Shown here piece after piece: positions 57,311 to 64,000 of a stretch of DNA of 64,000 bases. Position 1 is the first letter of the stretch, and each line of letters begins with the position of its first letter. Source of the stretch: Streptomyces cellostaticus (GTDB taxonomy: Bacteria > Actinomycetota > Actinomycetes > Streptomycetales > Streptomycetaceae). A model generated the notes under the pieces. The model saw only the letters and a list, made by a program, of their open reading frames with translations, made no database searches and was not told the DNA's origin. The stretch spans positions 167,603 to 231,602 of the forward strand of contig NZ_KQ948025.1 of NCBI RefSeq assembly GCF_001513965.1, written 5' to 3'. The position numbers were made by a program, and so were the translations under genes.

Positions 57311-57901
57311 TCACATGTCCCCCTGAACCAGGGCGTGCAGATGCTGGTCATGCCACCCGTCCGCATGCAGCAGAGCGCCGCGCATCGTGCCCTCGAAGGC
57401 GTATCCGGCCTTCTCCGCGACCCGGCAGGACGCCGGGTTGGCCACCGAGTGGCACAGCCGCAGCCGGTGCAGCCCGAGGTCGTCCAGCGCCCAGCGGCTG
57501 AGCCGCCTGGTCGCCTCGACCACCACGCCCCCGCCGCGTGCCGCGGGCAGCACCCAGTAGACGATCTCGGCGCTGCCGCCCACCAGATCGACGTCGTTCC
57601 AGCCGATCAGCCCGACGGCCTCACCGCCGTCCTGCCCGGCGACGGCCCAGACGGCGCCCTGCTCGGCCCGCCAGCGCTCGTGCATGCGCTCGATCCTCTG
57701 GCGCGCGTCCTCCGGTGACTCCACCACCAGGAGGTTCCACTGCCGGATCGCCGGATCCTGGCCGGCGGCCACCAGGGCGCCGGCGTCGGCCGGGCGCCAG
57801 GGGCGCAGCTCCAGGCCCCGGGGCAGGGGAAGCACCGGCTGGTCGCTGCGGGCCATGTGCCCCGCGGGGACGACGGCCGGTATGGGTGCGTTGTGGATCA
57901 T
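57311..57901 (-). CDS. GNAT family N-acetyltransferase (RimJ/RimL type)
   Basis: A 196-residue acetyltransferase: LELRPWRPADAGALV start, AEIVYWVLPAARGGGVVVEA with the acetyl-CoA loop, and NPASCRVAEKAGYAFEG, the RimJ/RimL-type C-terminal motif. Members acetylate N-terminal amines of proteins or small molecules; the substrate is unknown. The ATG at 57901 lacks a strong ribosome site, and an internal ATG 15 codons on is possible. Isolated gene. Confidence 0.87.
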   Translation of the reverse strand: MIHNAPIPAVVPAGHMARSDQPVLPLPRGLELRPWRPADAGALVAAGQDPAIRQWNLLVVESPEDARQRIERMHERWRAEQGAVWAVAGQDGGEAVGLIGWNDVDLVGGSAEIVYWVLPAARGGGVVVEATRRLSRWALDDLGLHRLRLCHSVANPASCRVAEKAGYAFEGTMRGALLHADGWHDQHLHALVQGDM

Positions 57902-58173
57902 CGCGGCATCGTGTCACGGCGCCGGATCCGGCGGAACTCGATATCGACGCCATGCCGTGCCGTGCCATGAGCCTGAGGCCGTGCCATGTCATAAGCCGGA
58001 GGCCGTAACTCCAATGGCCCTGCCTCGGCACCCTGGGTGGCCTGCCGGGGACTCTGCGTCGTGTGGCAACTGGTGGGAATTGTTCGGGTCCGCCCGATGG
58101 CGCGGGGCGGCGGGCGGGCGTAGGACGGAAGGGCACGGGGCCCGCCCCGGGCTCCCGCCCCCCAGGAGGAGCC

Positions 58174-58536
58174 ATGACCCAGCCCGGAACCATGACCGCC
58201 ATGACCAAGCAGATGCAGGACTGCGTCGAGGCCTGCATGAGCTGCCACGGCATCTGCGAGGAGACCATGAGCTCCTGCATGCAGATGGGCGGCCAGGCCC
58301 AGATGCAGATCATGCGCGCGCTCATGGACTGCTCCGAGACGACCCGCATGTGCGCCGACATGATGATGCGGCGCTCGCCGATGTCGCCCGAGATGTGCGC
58401 GATGTGCGCCAAAGCCTGCGACATGTGCGCCGAGGCGTGTATGTCCATGCCCGACGACCCCCAGATGATGCGCTGTGCCGAGGCGTGTCGCCGCTGTGCG
58501 GAGATGTGCCGGGCGATGGCGGGCGCCAAGATGTGA
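58174..58536 (+). CDS. Four-helix-bundle copper-storage protein (Csp family)
   Basis: A 120-residue protein with 16 cysteines, many as CxxxC or CxxC along helices (DCVEACMSCHGICEE, CAMCAKACDMCAEACMS, CAEACRRCAEMC), and many methionines. This is the pattern of Csp proteins, whose four-helix bundle is filled with cysteines that bind many Cu(I) ions. There is no signal peptide, so it is the cytosolic Csp3-like type. The ATG at 58174 follows AGGAGGA. No copper regulator is adjacent. Confidence 0.9.
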   Translation: MTQPGTMTAMTKQMQDCVEACMSCHGICEETMSSCMQMGGQAQMQIMRALMDCSETTRMCADMMMRRSPMSPEMCAMCAKACDMCAEACMSMPDDPQMMRCAEACRRCAEMCRAMAGAKM

Positions 58537-58554
58537 CCCCCGCCTGAACGCAGT

Positions 58555-58580
58555 CGAGGGCACCCTGCCGGGTGCCCTCG
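58555..58580. terminator. Bidirectional hairpin terminator
   Basis: CGAGGGCACCC pairs perfectly with GGGTGCCCTCG around a 4-base loop, between the converging copper-protein and LCP genes. Confidence 0.87.
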
Positions 58581-58598
58581 AACGGTGGTGCGTGGTGG

Positions 58599-59924
58599 TC
58601 AGTTGCCGGAGACCGTGACCGCCTGGTCGTTCTTCAGCTCGTCCACCAGCGTCTTCACCTTCGCCTTGTCCCAGACGAGGTTGCCGCCGGTGGAGCCGGA
58701 GATCGGCATGTTCATGGACTTGCCGTCGCCGCTGCTGACGCCCTTCATCGCCCAGAACATGGAGGCCAGGTCCCACAGGGACATGTCCTTGTCGACGATC
58801 AGGGAGTCCAGCCCCGCGCCCATGGTCGGGTAGAACTTGAACGGGTTGAGGACGGTCGACGGCGTGGCCACCTGGTGGGCCAGGGCCGCCAGGAACTTCT
58901 GCTGGTTCTTGGTGCGCTGGAGGTCGGAGGCCGCGAAGGCGTGCCGGGTGCGGACGAAGGCCAGGGCCTGCTCGCCGTTCAGCGTCTGCTTGCCCGCCTT
59001 GAAGTCCGCGCCCGAGTACTTGTCCTTGAAGGCCTGGTCGATGGTGATGTCGACGCCGCCCACCGCGTCCACGATCTTCGCGAAGCCCTGGAAGCCGATC
59101 TCGCAGTAGTGGTCGATGTGCAGTCCGGTGTTGTACTCGATCGTGCGGACCAGCAGGGTCGGGCCGTCGAACGCGTACGCCGCGTTCAGCTTGTTCTGGC
59201 CCATGGCGGGACGGATCTTGCCCGACGTCGAACCGCGGAAGGTCGGAATCGTCACATTCGAGTCGCGGGGCAGCGAGATCAGTGTGTCGCCGTTGTCCCC
59301 GACGTGCAGGATCATCATCGAGTCCGTGCGCTTTCCGGGCGCGCCTCCGGTGTGCAGCTTCTTCTCGTCCGCCTTGGACATGCCCTCACGGCTGTCCGAG
59401 CCGACGATCAGGTAGTTCGTGCCCGAGCCGGACTCCGGCCGGTCGATGACCTTCGACAGGTCGACCTCGCGGCGCAGCTTGGAGTCGGCCCAGAAGTACG
59501 TCGCCACCGAGGTGACGATCAGCACGGTGGCCAGCGTGAGCGCGGTCCACTTGATCCGGCGCCGCCAGTTCGGGGCGGAGCGGGGGCCGCGGGCAGGCCC
59601 TCCCTGCGGGCCGCCGGGCCCGCCCGAGCCGCCGCCCGGCGCGCCGTACACCTGGCCCGTGTTGTAGCCACTGTCGTAGTCGCCGTAGCCGGCGCCCTCG
59701 TCGTATCCCTGGCCGTCGGTGTACGACGGCTGCTGCGGGACCCCGGCGCCGTACGGCGGTGCCGACGGGCCGGGGGTGCCGTACGCGGGCTGCCCGGGCG
59801 GTACCGCCGGGCCGCGCCGCACCTGACGCATCACGCGGGCACCTTCCGGCTGCGCGCCGCCACTGCCGCGTCCGTAGCGCGGACCGCGGTTGTCGTCGGA
59901 CCATCCCTCGGGCCAGTCATTCAT
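58599..59924 (-). CDS. LCP family protein (LytR-CpsA-Psr), first copy
   Basis: A 441-residue protein: a long Gly/Pro/Tyr-rich cytosolic N-terminus (about 1-115), one membrane helix (about 122-145) and an extracytoplasmic LCP domain (about 165-430), with SDSREGMS, DSMMILHV, SLPRDSNV and KLNAAYAFDG. LCP enzymes attach teichoic acids, arabinogalactan or capsule to peptidoglycan. The conserved Arg/Asp set is present. The ATG at 59924 gives the usual start. One of three LCP genes within 5.5 kb. Confidence 0.92.
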   Translation of the reverse strand: MNDWPEGWSDDNRGPRYGRGSGGAQPEGARVMRQVRRGPAVPPGQPAYGTPGPSAPPYGAGVPQQPSYTDGQGYDEGAGYGDYDSGYNTGQVYGAPGGGSGGPGGPQGGPARGPRSAPNWRRRIKWTALTLATVLIVTSVATYFWADSKLRREVDLSKVIDRPESGSGTNYLIVGSDSREGMSKADEKKLHTGGAPGKRTDSMMILHVGDNGDTLISLPRDSNVTIPTFRGSTSGKIRPAMGQNKLNAAYAFDGPTLLVRTIEYNTGLHIDHYCEIGFQGFAKIVDAVGGVDITIDQAFKDKYSGADFKAGKQTLNGEQALAFVRTRHAFAASDLQRTKNQQKFLAALAHQVATPSTVLNPFKFYPTMGAGLDSLIVDKDMSLWDLASMFWAMKGVSSGDGKSMNMPISGSTGGNLVWDKAKVKTLVDELKNDQAVTVSGN

Positions 59925-60043
59925 GCGCCCCAGTGTGCAGGGCGGCGCCGTGTGCCTTACAAGGGGTGTCGGAAAATCAGAGCGGCGCTGTTGCGAAGCT
60001 GACACAAATTCCGCGAATGTCGCTTCGGCATAAGGTGGAGGTC

Positions 60044-60592
60044 ATGACAGACCAGGCCCCGGACGCGGATCCGGACATCGCGGGCAAGCCGACGTCCGCC
60101 TCCCGCACCACCCTCAGCCACATCATGACCCACAACGACACCAACCTGCTGGGCACGGTGCACGGCGGTGTGATCATGAAGCTGGTGGACGACGCGGCGG
60201 GCGCGGTGGCCGGCCGGCACTCCGGCGGTCCCGCGGTCACCGCGTCCATGGACGAGATGGCCTTCCTGGAACCGGTCCGCGTGGGTGATCTGGTCCATGT
60301 GAAGGCCCAGGTCAACTGGACCGGCCGGACCTCGATGGAGGTCGGCGTCCGGGTTCTGGCCGAGCGCTGGAACGAGTCGACCCCGGCGACCCAGGTCGGC
60401 TCGGCCTATCTGGTCTTCGCGGCCGTGGACGCCGACGGCAAGCCGCGCCGGGTGCCCCCGGTGGTCCCGGAGACCGAGCGCGACCGCCGCCGCTGCCAGG
60501 AGGCCCAGATCCGCCGCACCCACCGCCTGGCCCGCCGCCGGGCCATCCGCGAGCTGCGCGAGAAGCGGGCGGCTGAGGGCTTCGAGGACTAG
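60044..60592 (+). CDS. Acyl-CoA thioesterase (hotdog fold)
   Basis: A 182-residue protein: TLSHIMTHNDTNLLGTVHGG with the GTVHGG-type active loop, MDEMAFLEPVRVGD and WTGRTSMEVGV, the pattern of YciA/BACH-type acyl-CoA hydrolases. The C-terminal 40 residues are strongly basic (RRTHRLARRRAIREL) beyond the fold. It hydrolyses fatty acyl-CoA to the free acid. The ATG at 60044 follows GGTGGAG. Divergent from the first LCP gene and convergent with the second. Confidence 0.9.
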   Translation: MTDQAPDADPDIAGKPTSASRTTLSHIMTHNDTNLLGTVHGGVIMKLVDDAAGAVAGRHSGGPAVTASMDEMAFLEPVRVGDLVHVKAQVNWTGRTSMEVGVRVLAERWNESTPATQVGSAYLVFAAVDADGKPRRVPPVVPETERDRRRCQEAQIRRTHRLARRRAIRELREKRAAEGFED

Positions 60593-60683
60593 AGGAGCAG
60601 CAGGAGAAGGATGTGCCCTTCGTGATCCCGGGGGTCGGCCAAGCCGGGTGAGTGCGCATACGGTGCCCGGTTCCCGGTTGTGC

Positions 60684-62186
60684 CTACGCCCCGCCCGAGC
60701 ACACCACCTCGTTGCCGCGCACCACGTTCTGCTCCGGCTTGCCCGGGTCCTCGAGCTCCACCTTGCGCACCTTGCCGGCGTCCTTGAAGTCCACGCCGAC
60801 GGTCACCCTCAGCATCGGACCCATGCCCGGTACCGGGCGCAGCTCGCTGCCGGGCAGGGCCGCGACCAGGGAGCGGGCGGAGCGGTCCCAGTGCGGGTCG
60901 TAGGAGATCACCGTGCGCCTGACGTCGTGGACGGCCGCGGTGACCGGCTGGTGGGTGGTGGCGAAACCGGCCGTCGCGAGTGCCGCGTCGAGCCGCTTGG
61001 CCAGTCCGGCCGTAGCGGTGCCGTTCTCCAGCTGGACCCGGATCTGCCGTGGGTCGACCTCCACCGGCACCGGCCTCGGCGCGGCGGCGCGGTGCGGGCG
61101 GTCCGCGGTGAGCGGCTGGTCGTCGCGCAGGGCCTGGAAGAGCTTGCCGGCCGCCACCGGGTCCCATTTCAGGGTGGAGCCGACGCCCTTGACCTGGTAG
61201 TTCATCTGCCCGATGGGCACGGTGGTGAACTCGGAGGAGGACGGGGAGAAGTTCCGCATCGCCCGGCCGAGGTCGAGCAGCTCGTCCGTGCCGAAGCCCT
61301 CGTCCGCCCGCACCGAGCCGAGCACCGCCCGGGTCACGTCCCTGAACCGCATCGGGTTCAGCAGCACCCCGGAGGAGCTGGCCTGCTCGATCAGCGCGGC
61401 CAGGAACCGCTGCTGTCGTTTCATCCGGCCCAGGTCGCTGGCCCCGTCGAGGTGCCGGGCGCGCACGTACTGCAGTGCCTGGCCGCCGCCCAGGAGGTGG
61501 GTGCCGGCCGCGAGGTCGAGGCCGGTGTATGCGTCCTTCAGCGGTGTCGCCGTACAGACCTGGACCCCGCCGAGGACGTCCACGGTCTTCATGAAACTGG
61601 TGAAGTCGACCTCCAGATAGTGGTCGATCTTCACATGGGTCATGGCCTCGACCGTGCCGACGGTCAGCTGGGGGCCGCCCTCGGCGTACGCCGCGTTCAG
61701 CCTGATGGGGTGCGGGCCGTGCCGCTGCCCGGTGGCCGCGTCGACGCGCGCGGGCACCTCGGCGTAGGAGTCGCGGGGCAGGCTCACCACGGTCGCCCGC
61801 TCCCGGTCGTCCGAGATGTGCACGATCATGATCGTGTCGGTGCAGTGGCAGGGCTGGCCGCCCAGCCGGTACGCGCGCCGCTGCGCCTCGCTGATCTTGT
61901 CGCGGCCGTCGGTGCCGACCAGCAGGACGTTCATGCCGTGCCCCGCGCGGGGCCGGTTCTTCATGTCCTTGAAGGCGTCGACCCGGGCGATGCCGGCGTC
62001 CAGGCTGGTGACGACCGCGTGGCCGATGCCGGCGGAGGCGAGCACCACCACGGACAGCGTGGTCACCGCCCGCATGGCCCAGCGCGGCCGCCGGGGCCGC
62101 ACGGCCCGTTCGGGTGGCCTGGGCACACGGCGGGGCGGCTGCGGTCGGCGCTGCGGCCGGGCAGGGGACCGTGGCGGGCTGGGCAA
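60684..62186 (-). CDS. LCP family protein with LytR C-terminal domain, second copy (TTG start)
   Basis: A 500-residue protein: a short Pro/Arg-rich cytosolic N-terminus, one membrane helix (about 38-60), an LCP domain (about 85-370: GTDGRDKISE, SLPRDSYAEV, RLNAAYAEGG) and a LytR_C domain (about 395-490, IRVQLENGTATAGLAKRL). I place the start at TTG 62186, because GGAGG lies five bases upstream, no ATG or GTG is suitable, and the divergent glycosyltransferase begins only 127 bases away. Cell-wall glycopolymer attachment is the likely role. Confidence 0.88.
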   Translation of the reverse strand: MPSPPRSPARPQRRPQPPRRVPRPPERAVRPRRPRWAMRAVTTLSVVVLASAGIGHAVVTSLDAGIARVDAFKDMKNRPRAGHGMNVLLVGTDGRDKISEAQRRAYRLGGQPCHCTDTIMIVHISDDRERATVVSLPRDSYAEVPARVDAATGQRHGPHPIRLNAAYAEGGPQLTVGTVEAMTHVKIDHYLEVDFTSFMKTVDVLGGVQVCTATPLKDAYTGLDLAAGTHLLGGGQALQYVRARHLDGASDLGRMKRQQRFLAALIEQASSSGVLLNPMRFRDVTRAVLGSVRADEGFGTDELLDLGRAMRNFSPSSSEFTTVPIGQMNYQVKGVGSTLKWDPVAAGKLFQALRDDQPLTADRPHRAAAPRPVPVEVDPRQIRVQLENGTATAGLAKRLDAALATAGFATTHQPVTAAVHDVRRTVISYDPHWDRSARSLVAALPGSELRPVPGMGPMLRVTVGVDFKDAGKVRKVELEDPGKPEQNVVRGNEVVCSGGA

Positions 62187-62313
62187 AGGACACCTCCGGA
62201 CGACGGCCGTACGTGGGATCCGTGAGCACCGTAGGCCGATACGATCCTCAGCCCGCCTCTCAGCCCCGGCGGCGCGCACCGGTGTCCCCCGTTCGCGGTA
62301 ACGTGAGCGTCCT

Positions 62314-63342
62314 ATGAACGCCAAGCCCGACGTGCGCCTCCCCGCCGTTTCTGTGATCATGCCGGTCCTCAACGAGGAGCGGCATCTGCGCGGGGCCGTC
62401 CAAGCGATCCTCGCGCAGGAGTACGCCGGCGAGATGGAGGTCGTGATCGCCCTCGGTCCGTCCACGGACCGCACGGACGAGATCGCCGCTCAGCTCGTGG
62501 CCGACGACGCGCGTGTACACACCGTCCCGAACCCGACCGGCCGCACCCCTGCCGCGCTGAACGCGGCGATCAAGGCCTCCCGGCACCCGATCGTGGTGCG
62601 CGTCGACGGCCACGGCATGCTCTCGCCGAACTACATCGCCACCGCCGTACGGCTCCTGGAGGAGACCGGCGCGCAGAACGTCGGCGGCATCATGCACGCC
62701 GAGGGCGAGAACGACTGGGAGCACGCGGTCGCCGCCGCGATGACCTCGAAGATCGGTGTCGGCAACGCGGCCTTCCACACGGGTGGCGAGGCCGGGCCCG
62801 CCGAGACCGTCTACCTCGGGGTGTTCCGCCGCGAGGCCCTGGAGCAGCAGGGCGGCTACAACGAGGAGTTCATCCGCGCCCAGGACTGGGAGCTGAACTT
62901 CCGGATCCGTGAGGCGGGTGGCCTGATCTGGTTCTCGCCCGAGCTGAGGGTGTCGTACCGGCCGCGGCCGAGCGTGAAGGCGCTCGCCAAGCAGTACAAG
63001 GACTACGGCCGCTGGCGCCACGTCGTCGCCCGCTACCACGAGGGCTCCATCAACCTGCGCTACCTCGCCCCGCCGACGGCGGTGTGCGCGATCGCCGTGG
63101 GTACCGTGGTGGGCGCGGCCCTCACGCCCTGGGGCTTCGTGATCCCGGGCGGCTACCTGGCGGCGATCGTGGCGGGCTCGGTGCCGGCCGGCCGGGGACT
63201 GCCCCTGAAGGCCCGGCTGCAGATTCCGGTGGCCCTGGCCACCATGCACATGACGTGGGGCTGGGGGTTCCTGACGAGCCCGAAGTCCCTGGCGAAGCGA
63301 GTCATCGCCTCGCGCCGGCCGGCGGTGCTGAGCACCCGCTGA
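62314..63342 (+). CDS. Family 2 glycosyltransferase
   Basis: A 342-residue protein: GT-A fold start VSVIMPVLNEERHLRG, VRVDGHG in place of the usual DxD, later RAQDWELNFRIREAGG, and C-terminal hydrophobic segments (about 255-300) suggesting membrane association. It probably transfers a sugar from a nucleotide donor to a lipid carrier or surface polymer. Flanked on both sides by LCP genes, it fits a role in making the glycopolymer those proteins attach. Donor unknown. Confidence 0.9.
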   Translation: MNAKPDVRLPAVSVIMPVLNEERHLRGAVQAILAQEYAGEMEVVIALGPSTDRTDEIAAQLVADDARVHTVPNPTGRTPAALNAAIKASRHPIVVRVDGHGMLSPNYIATAVRLLEETGAQNVGGIMHAEGENDWEHAVAAAMTSKIGVGNAAFHTGGEAGPAETVYLGVFRREALEQQGGYNEEFIRAQDWELNFRIREAGGLIWFSPELRVSYRPRPSVKALAKQYKDYGRWRHVVARYHEGSINLRYLAPPTAVCAIAVGTVVGAALTPWGFVIPGGYLAAIVAGSVPAGRGLPLKARLQIPVALATMHMTWGWGFLTSPKSLAKRVIASRRPAVLSTR

Positions 63343-63353
63343 GCACGGTGCGC

Positions 63354-63398
63354 AAAGCCGAGGGGCTCGCCGTCCTTGACGGCGAGCCCCTCGGCTTT
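63354..63398. terminator. Bidirectional long-stem terminator
   Basis: A perfect 21-bp stem, from AAAGCCGAGGGGCTCGCCG to the matching CGGCGAGCCCCTCGGCTTT, with a 3-base loop. It has A/T ends and serves the converging glycosyltransferase and LCP genes. It is the strongest hairpin in the window. Confidence 0.92.
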
Positions 63399-63411
63399 GC
63401 ATACGGCAGGT

Positions 63412-64000
63412 CTACCACTGATAGGGCTTGTACACGTCCATGCACTGGGAGGAGTCCGAGCCGTTGATGGCGTCGGAGCCGCTGGGCAGGTCGCCGGCCT
63501 TCGGGGCTTTCTGCTTGGGGTAGGCCGTACCCGTGCGCCAGTCCGCGCCGACGACGACCGTGACCCCCGACACGTCGGTCGACCGCTTCACCGCGCTCAT
63601 CGGGATCCCCAGCGCCTTGGCGACGGCCTGGGCGTCACCCTCCAGCTCGGCGCTCGGATACTGCACCACCGTCTCGTCCGCGGGCTTCGCCGCGCCCGAG
63701 GTGTCGGCCGCCGCCCTGCTGTAGCCCTGCTGCCCGAGCACCTCGGTGATCGTCCGCGCCCGGTTCGGAACCGGGGCCTCGGTGGAGGTCTGGGTGGCGT
63801 TCTGCACCAGTACCCCGAGCCGGCCCGGGTCGACGGACGGCGTCTTGGCCTTGGACTTGCTCGCGACCTGCTTCGCGCCCGACGTCTTGCCGTTCTTGTC
63901 GAAGGGCACGTCGTCGCGGAGCATCTCCCACAGCCTGTCGGCGTTGGCCTTGTCCGGCACGACGTGCTCGGAGTTCAGCGAGTCCTTGACGTTGGGCATC
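63412..64000 (-). CDS. LCP family protein with LytR C-terminal domain, third copy (C-terminal part)
   Basis: The gene continues past the right edge; the visible 196 residues are its C-terminal part. The first visible residues (PNVKDSLNSEHVVPDKANAD with RLWEML) correspond to the end of an LCP domain, followed by a Lys/Ser linker and a LytR_C domain (LGVLVQNATQTSTEAPV, VTVVVGADWRTG). Same family as the two preceding LCP genes. The first visible Met is internal, not the start. Confidence 0.85.
   Translation of the reverse strand, partial: MPNVKDSLNSEHVVPDKANADRLWEMLRDDVPFDKNGKTSGAKQVASKSKAKTPSVDPGRLGVLVQNATQTSTEAPVPNRARTITEVLGQQGYSRAAADTSGAAKPADETVVQYPSAELEGDAQAVAKALGIPMSAVKRSTDVSGVTVVVGADWRTGTAYPKQKAPKAGDLPSGSDAINGSDSSQCMDVYKPYQW

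Noticed and set aside
1..64000. CRISPR arrays, rRNA genes or complete insertion sequences
   Set aside because: I saw no regularly spaced repeats, no rRNA-like sequence and no transposase gene anywhere in the window.

Overview
The window is chromosomal DNA of a Streptomyces or very close relative. It is strongly G+C-rich, with G/C at most third codon positions and many GTG starts. It carries bldA, the tRNA-Leu(UAA) typical of Streptomyces, and families typical of the genus: roadblock/LC7 proteins, a SigB-type sigma factor with its antagonists, LytR-CpsA-Psr (LCP) proteins, DUF6415/DUF7848/DUF6879 proteins and MmyB-type regulators. The gene order around hut, the SigB-type sigma locus and bldA recalls the S. 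coelicolor SCO3060-3110 region from memory; this was not checked by alignment.

Layout. 1-9 kb: end of a cyclopropane-fatty-acid synthase, an ABC exporter pair, bldA, pobA, a Bax-inhibitor-1 protein and small hypotheticals. 9-19 kb: thiolase, SGNH hydrolase, cystathionine beta-synthase, an MmyB regulator divergent from an SDR, a SulP transporter with an exported carbonic anhydrase, and an RpiR regulator. 19-23 kb: an operon of three roadblock proteins and one DUF4388-like protein, then a PLP decarboxylase-like enzyme. 23-29 kb: histidine utilisation (hutU, an M20 amidohydrolase, hutF, hutI). 29-33 kb: a sigma-like/zinc-finger/ricin membrane fusion, a SigB-family sigma factor, its antagonist and anti-sigma kinase. 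33-37.5 kb: a coupled operon of cell-surface proteins with two sortase-type tails. 37.5-50.5 kb: peptide transporter, two-component system, GtrA protein, purKE, dipeptidase, OYE reductase with MerR regulator, VOC and CGNR proteins, UDP-glucose dehydrogenase, acyl-CoA dehydrogenase. 50.5-56.7 kb: an integrated island. 56.7-64 kb: secreted protein, GNAT, copper-storage protein, and three LCP genes around a thioesterase and a family 2 glycosyltransferase.

The most interesting part is the roughly 6.2-kb island in the 3' end of the acyl-CoA dehydrogenase gene. It is bounded by a 23-bp perfect repeat and a synonymous-recoded copy of the last 21 codons. It keeps only a C-terminal stub of a tyrosine integrase. 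Its cargo includes a radical-SAM enzyme with a C-terminal tail of seven Cys-x-Pro units, an APH-like kinase, small Cys-containing proteins and a helix-turn-helix regulator. The radical-SAM gene and the regulator gene each contain one TTA codon, so they should need bldA, which lies in the same window. The only other in-frame TTA I found is codon 8 of the first roadblock gene. A second theme is regulatory DNA: an 11-nt motif shared by the hutU promoter and the rpiR-type gene, three clustered GTAAC dyads before the CGNR gene, MerR and MmyB operators, and several starts that look leaderless.

All motif readings were made by eye. Family names come from recognisable motifs and gene context; no database search was run.
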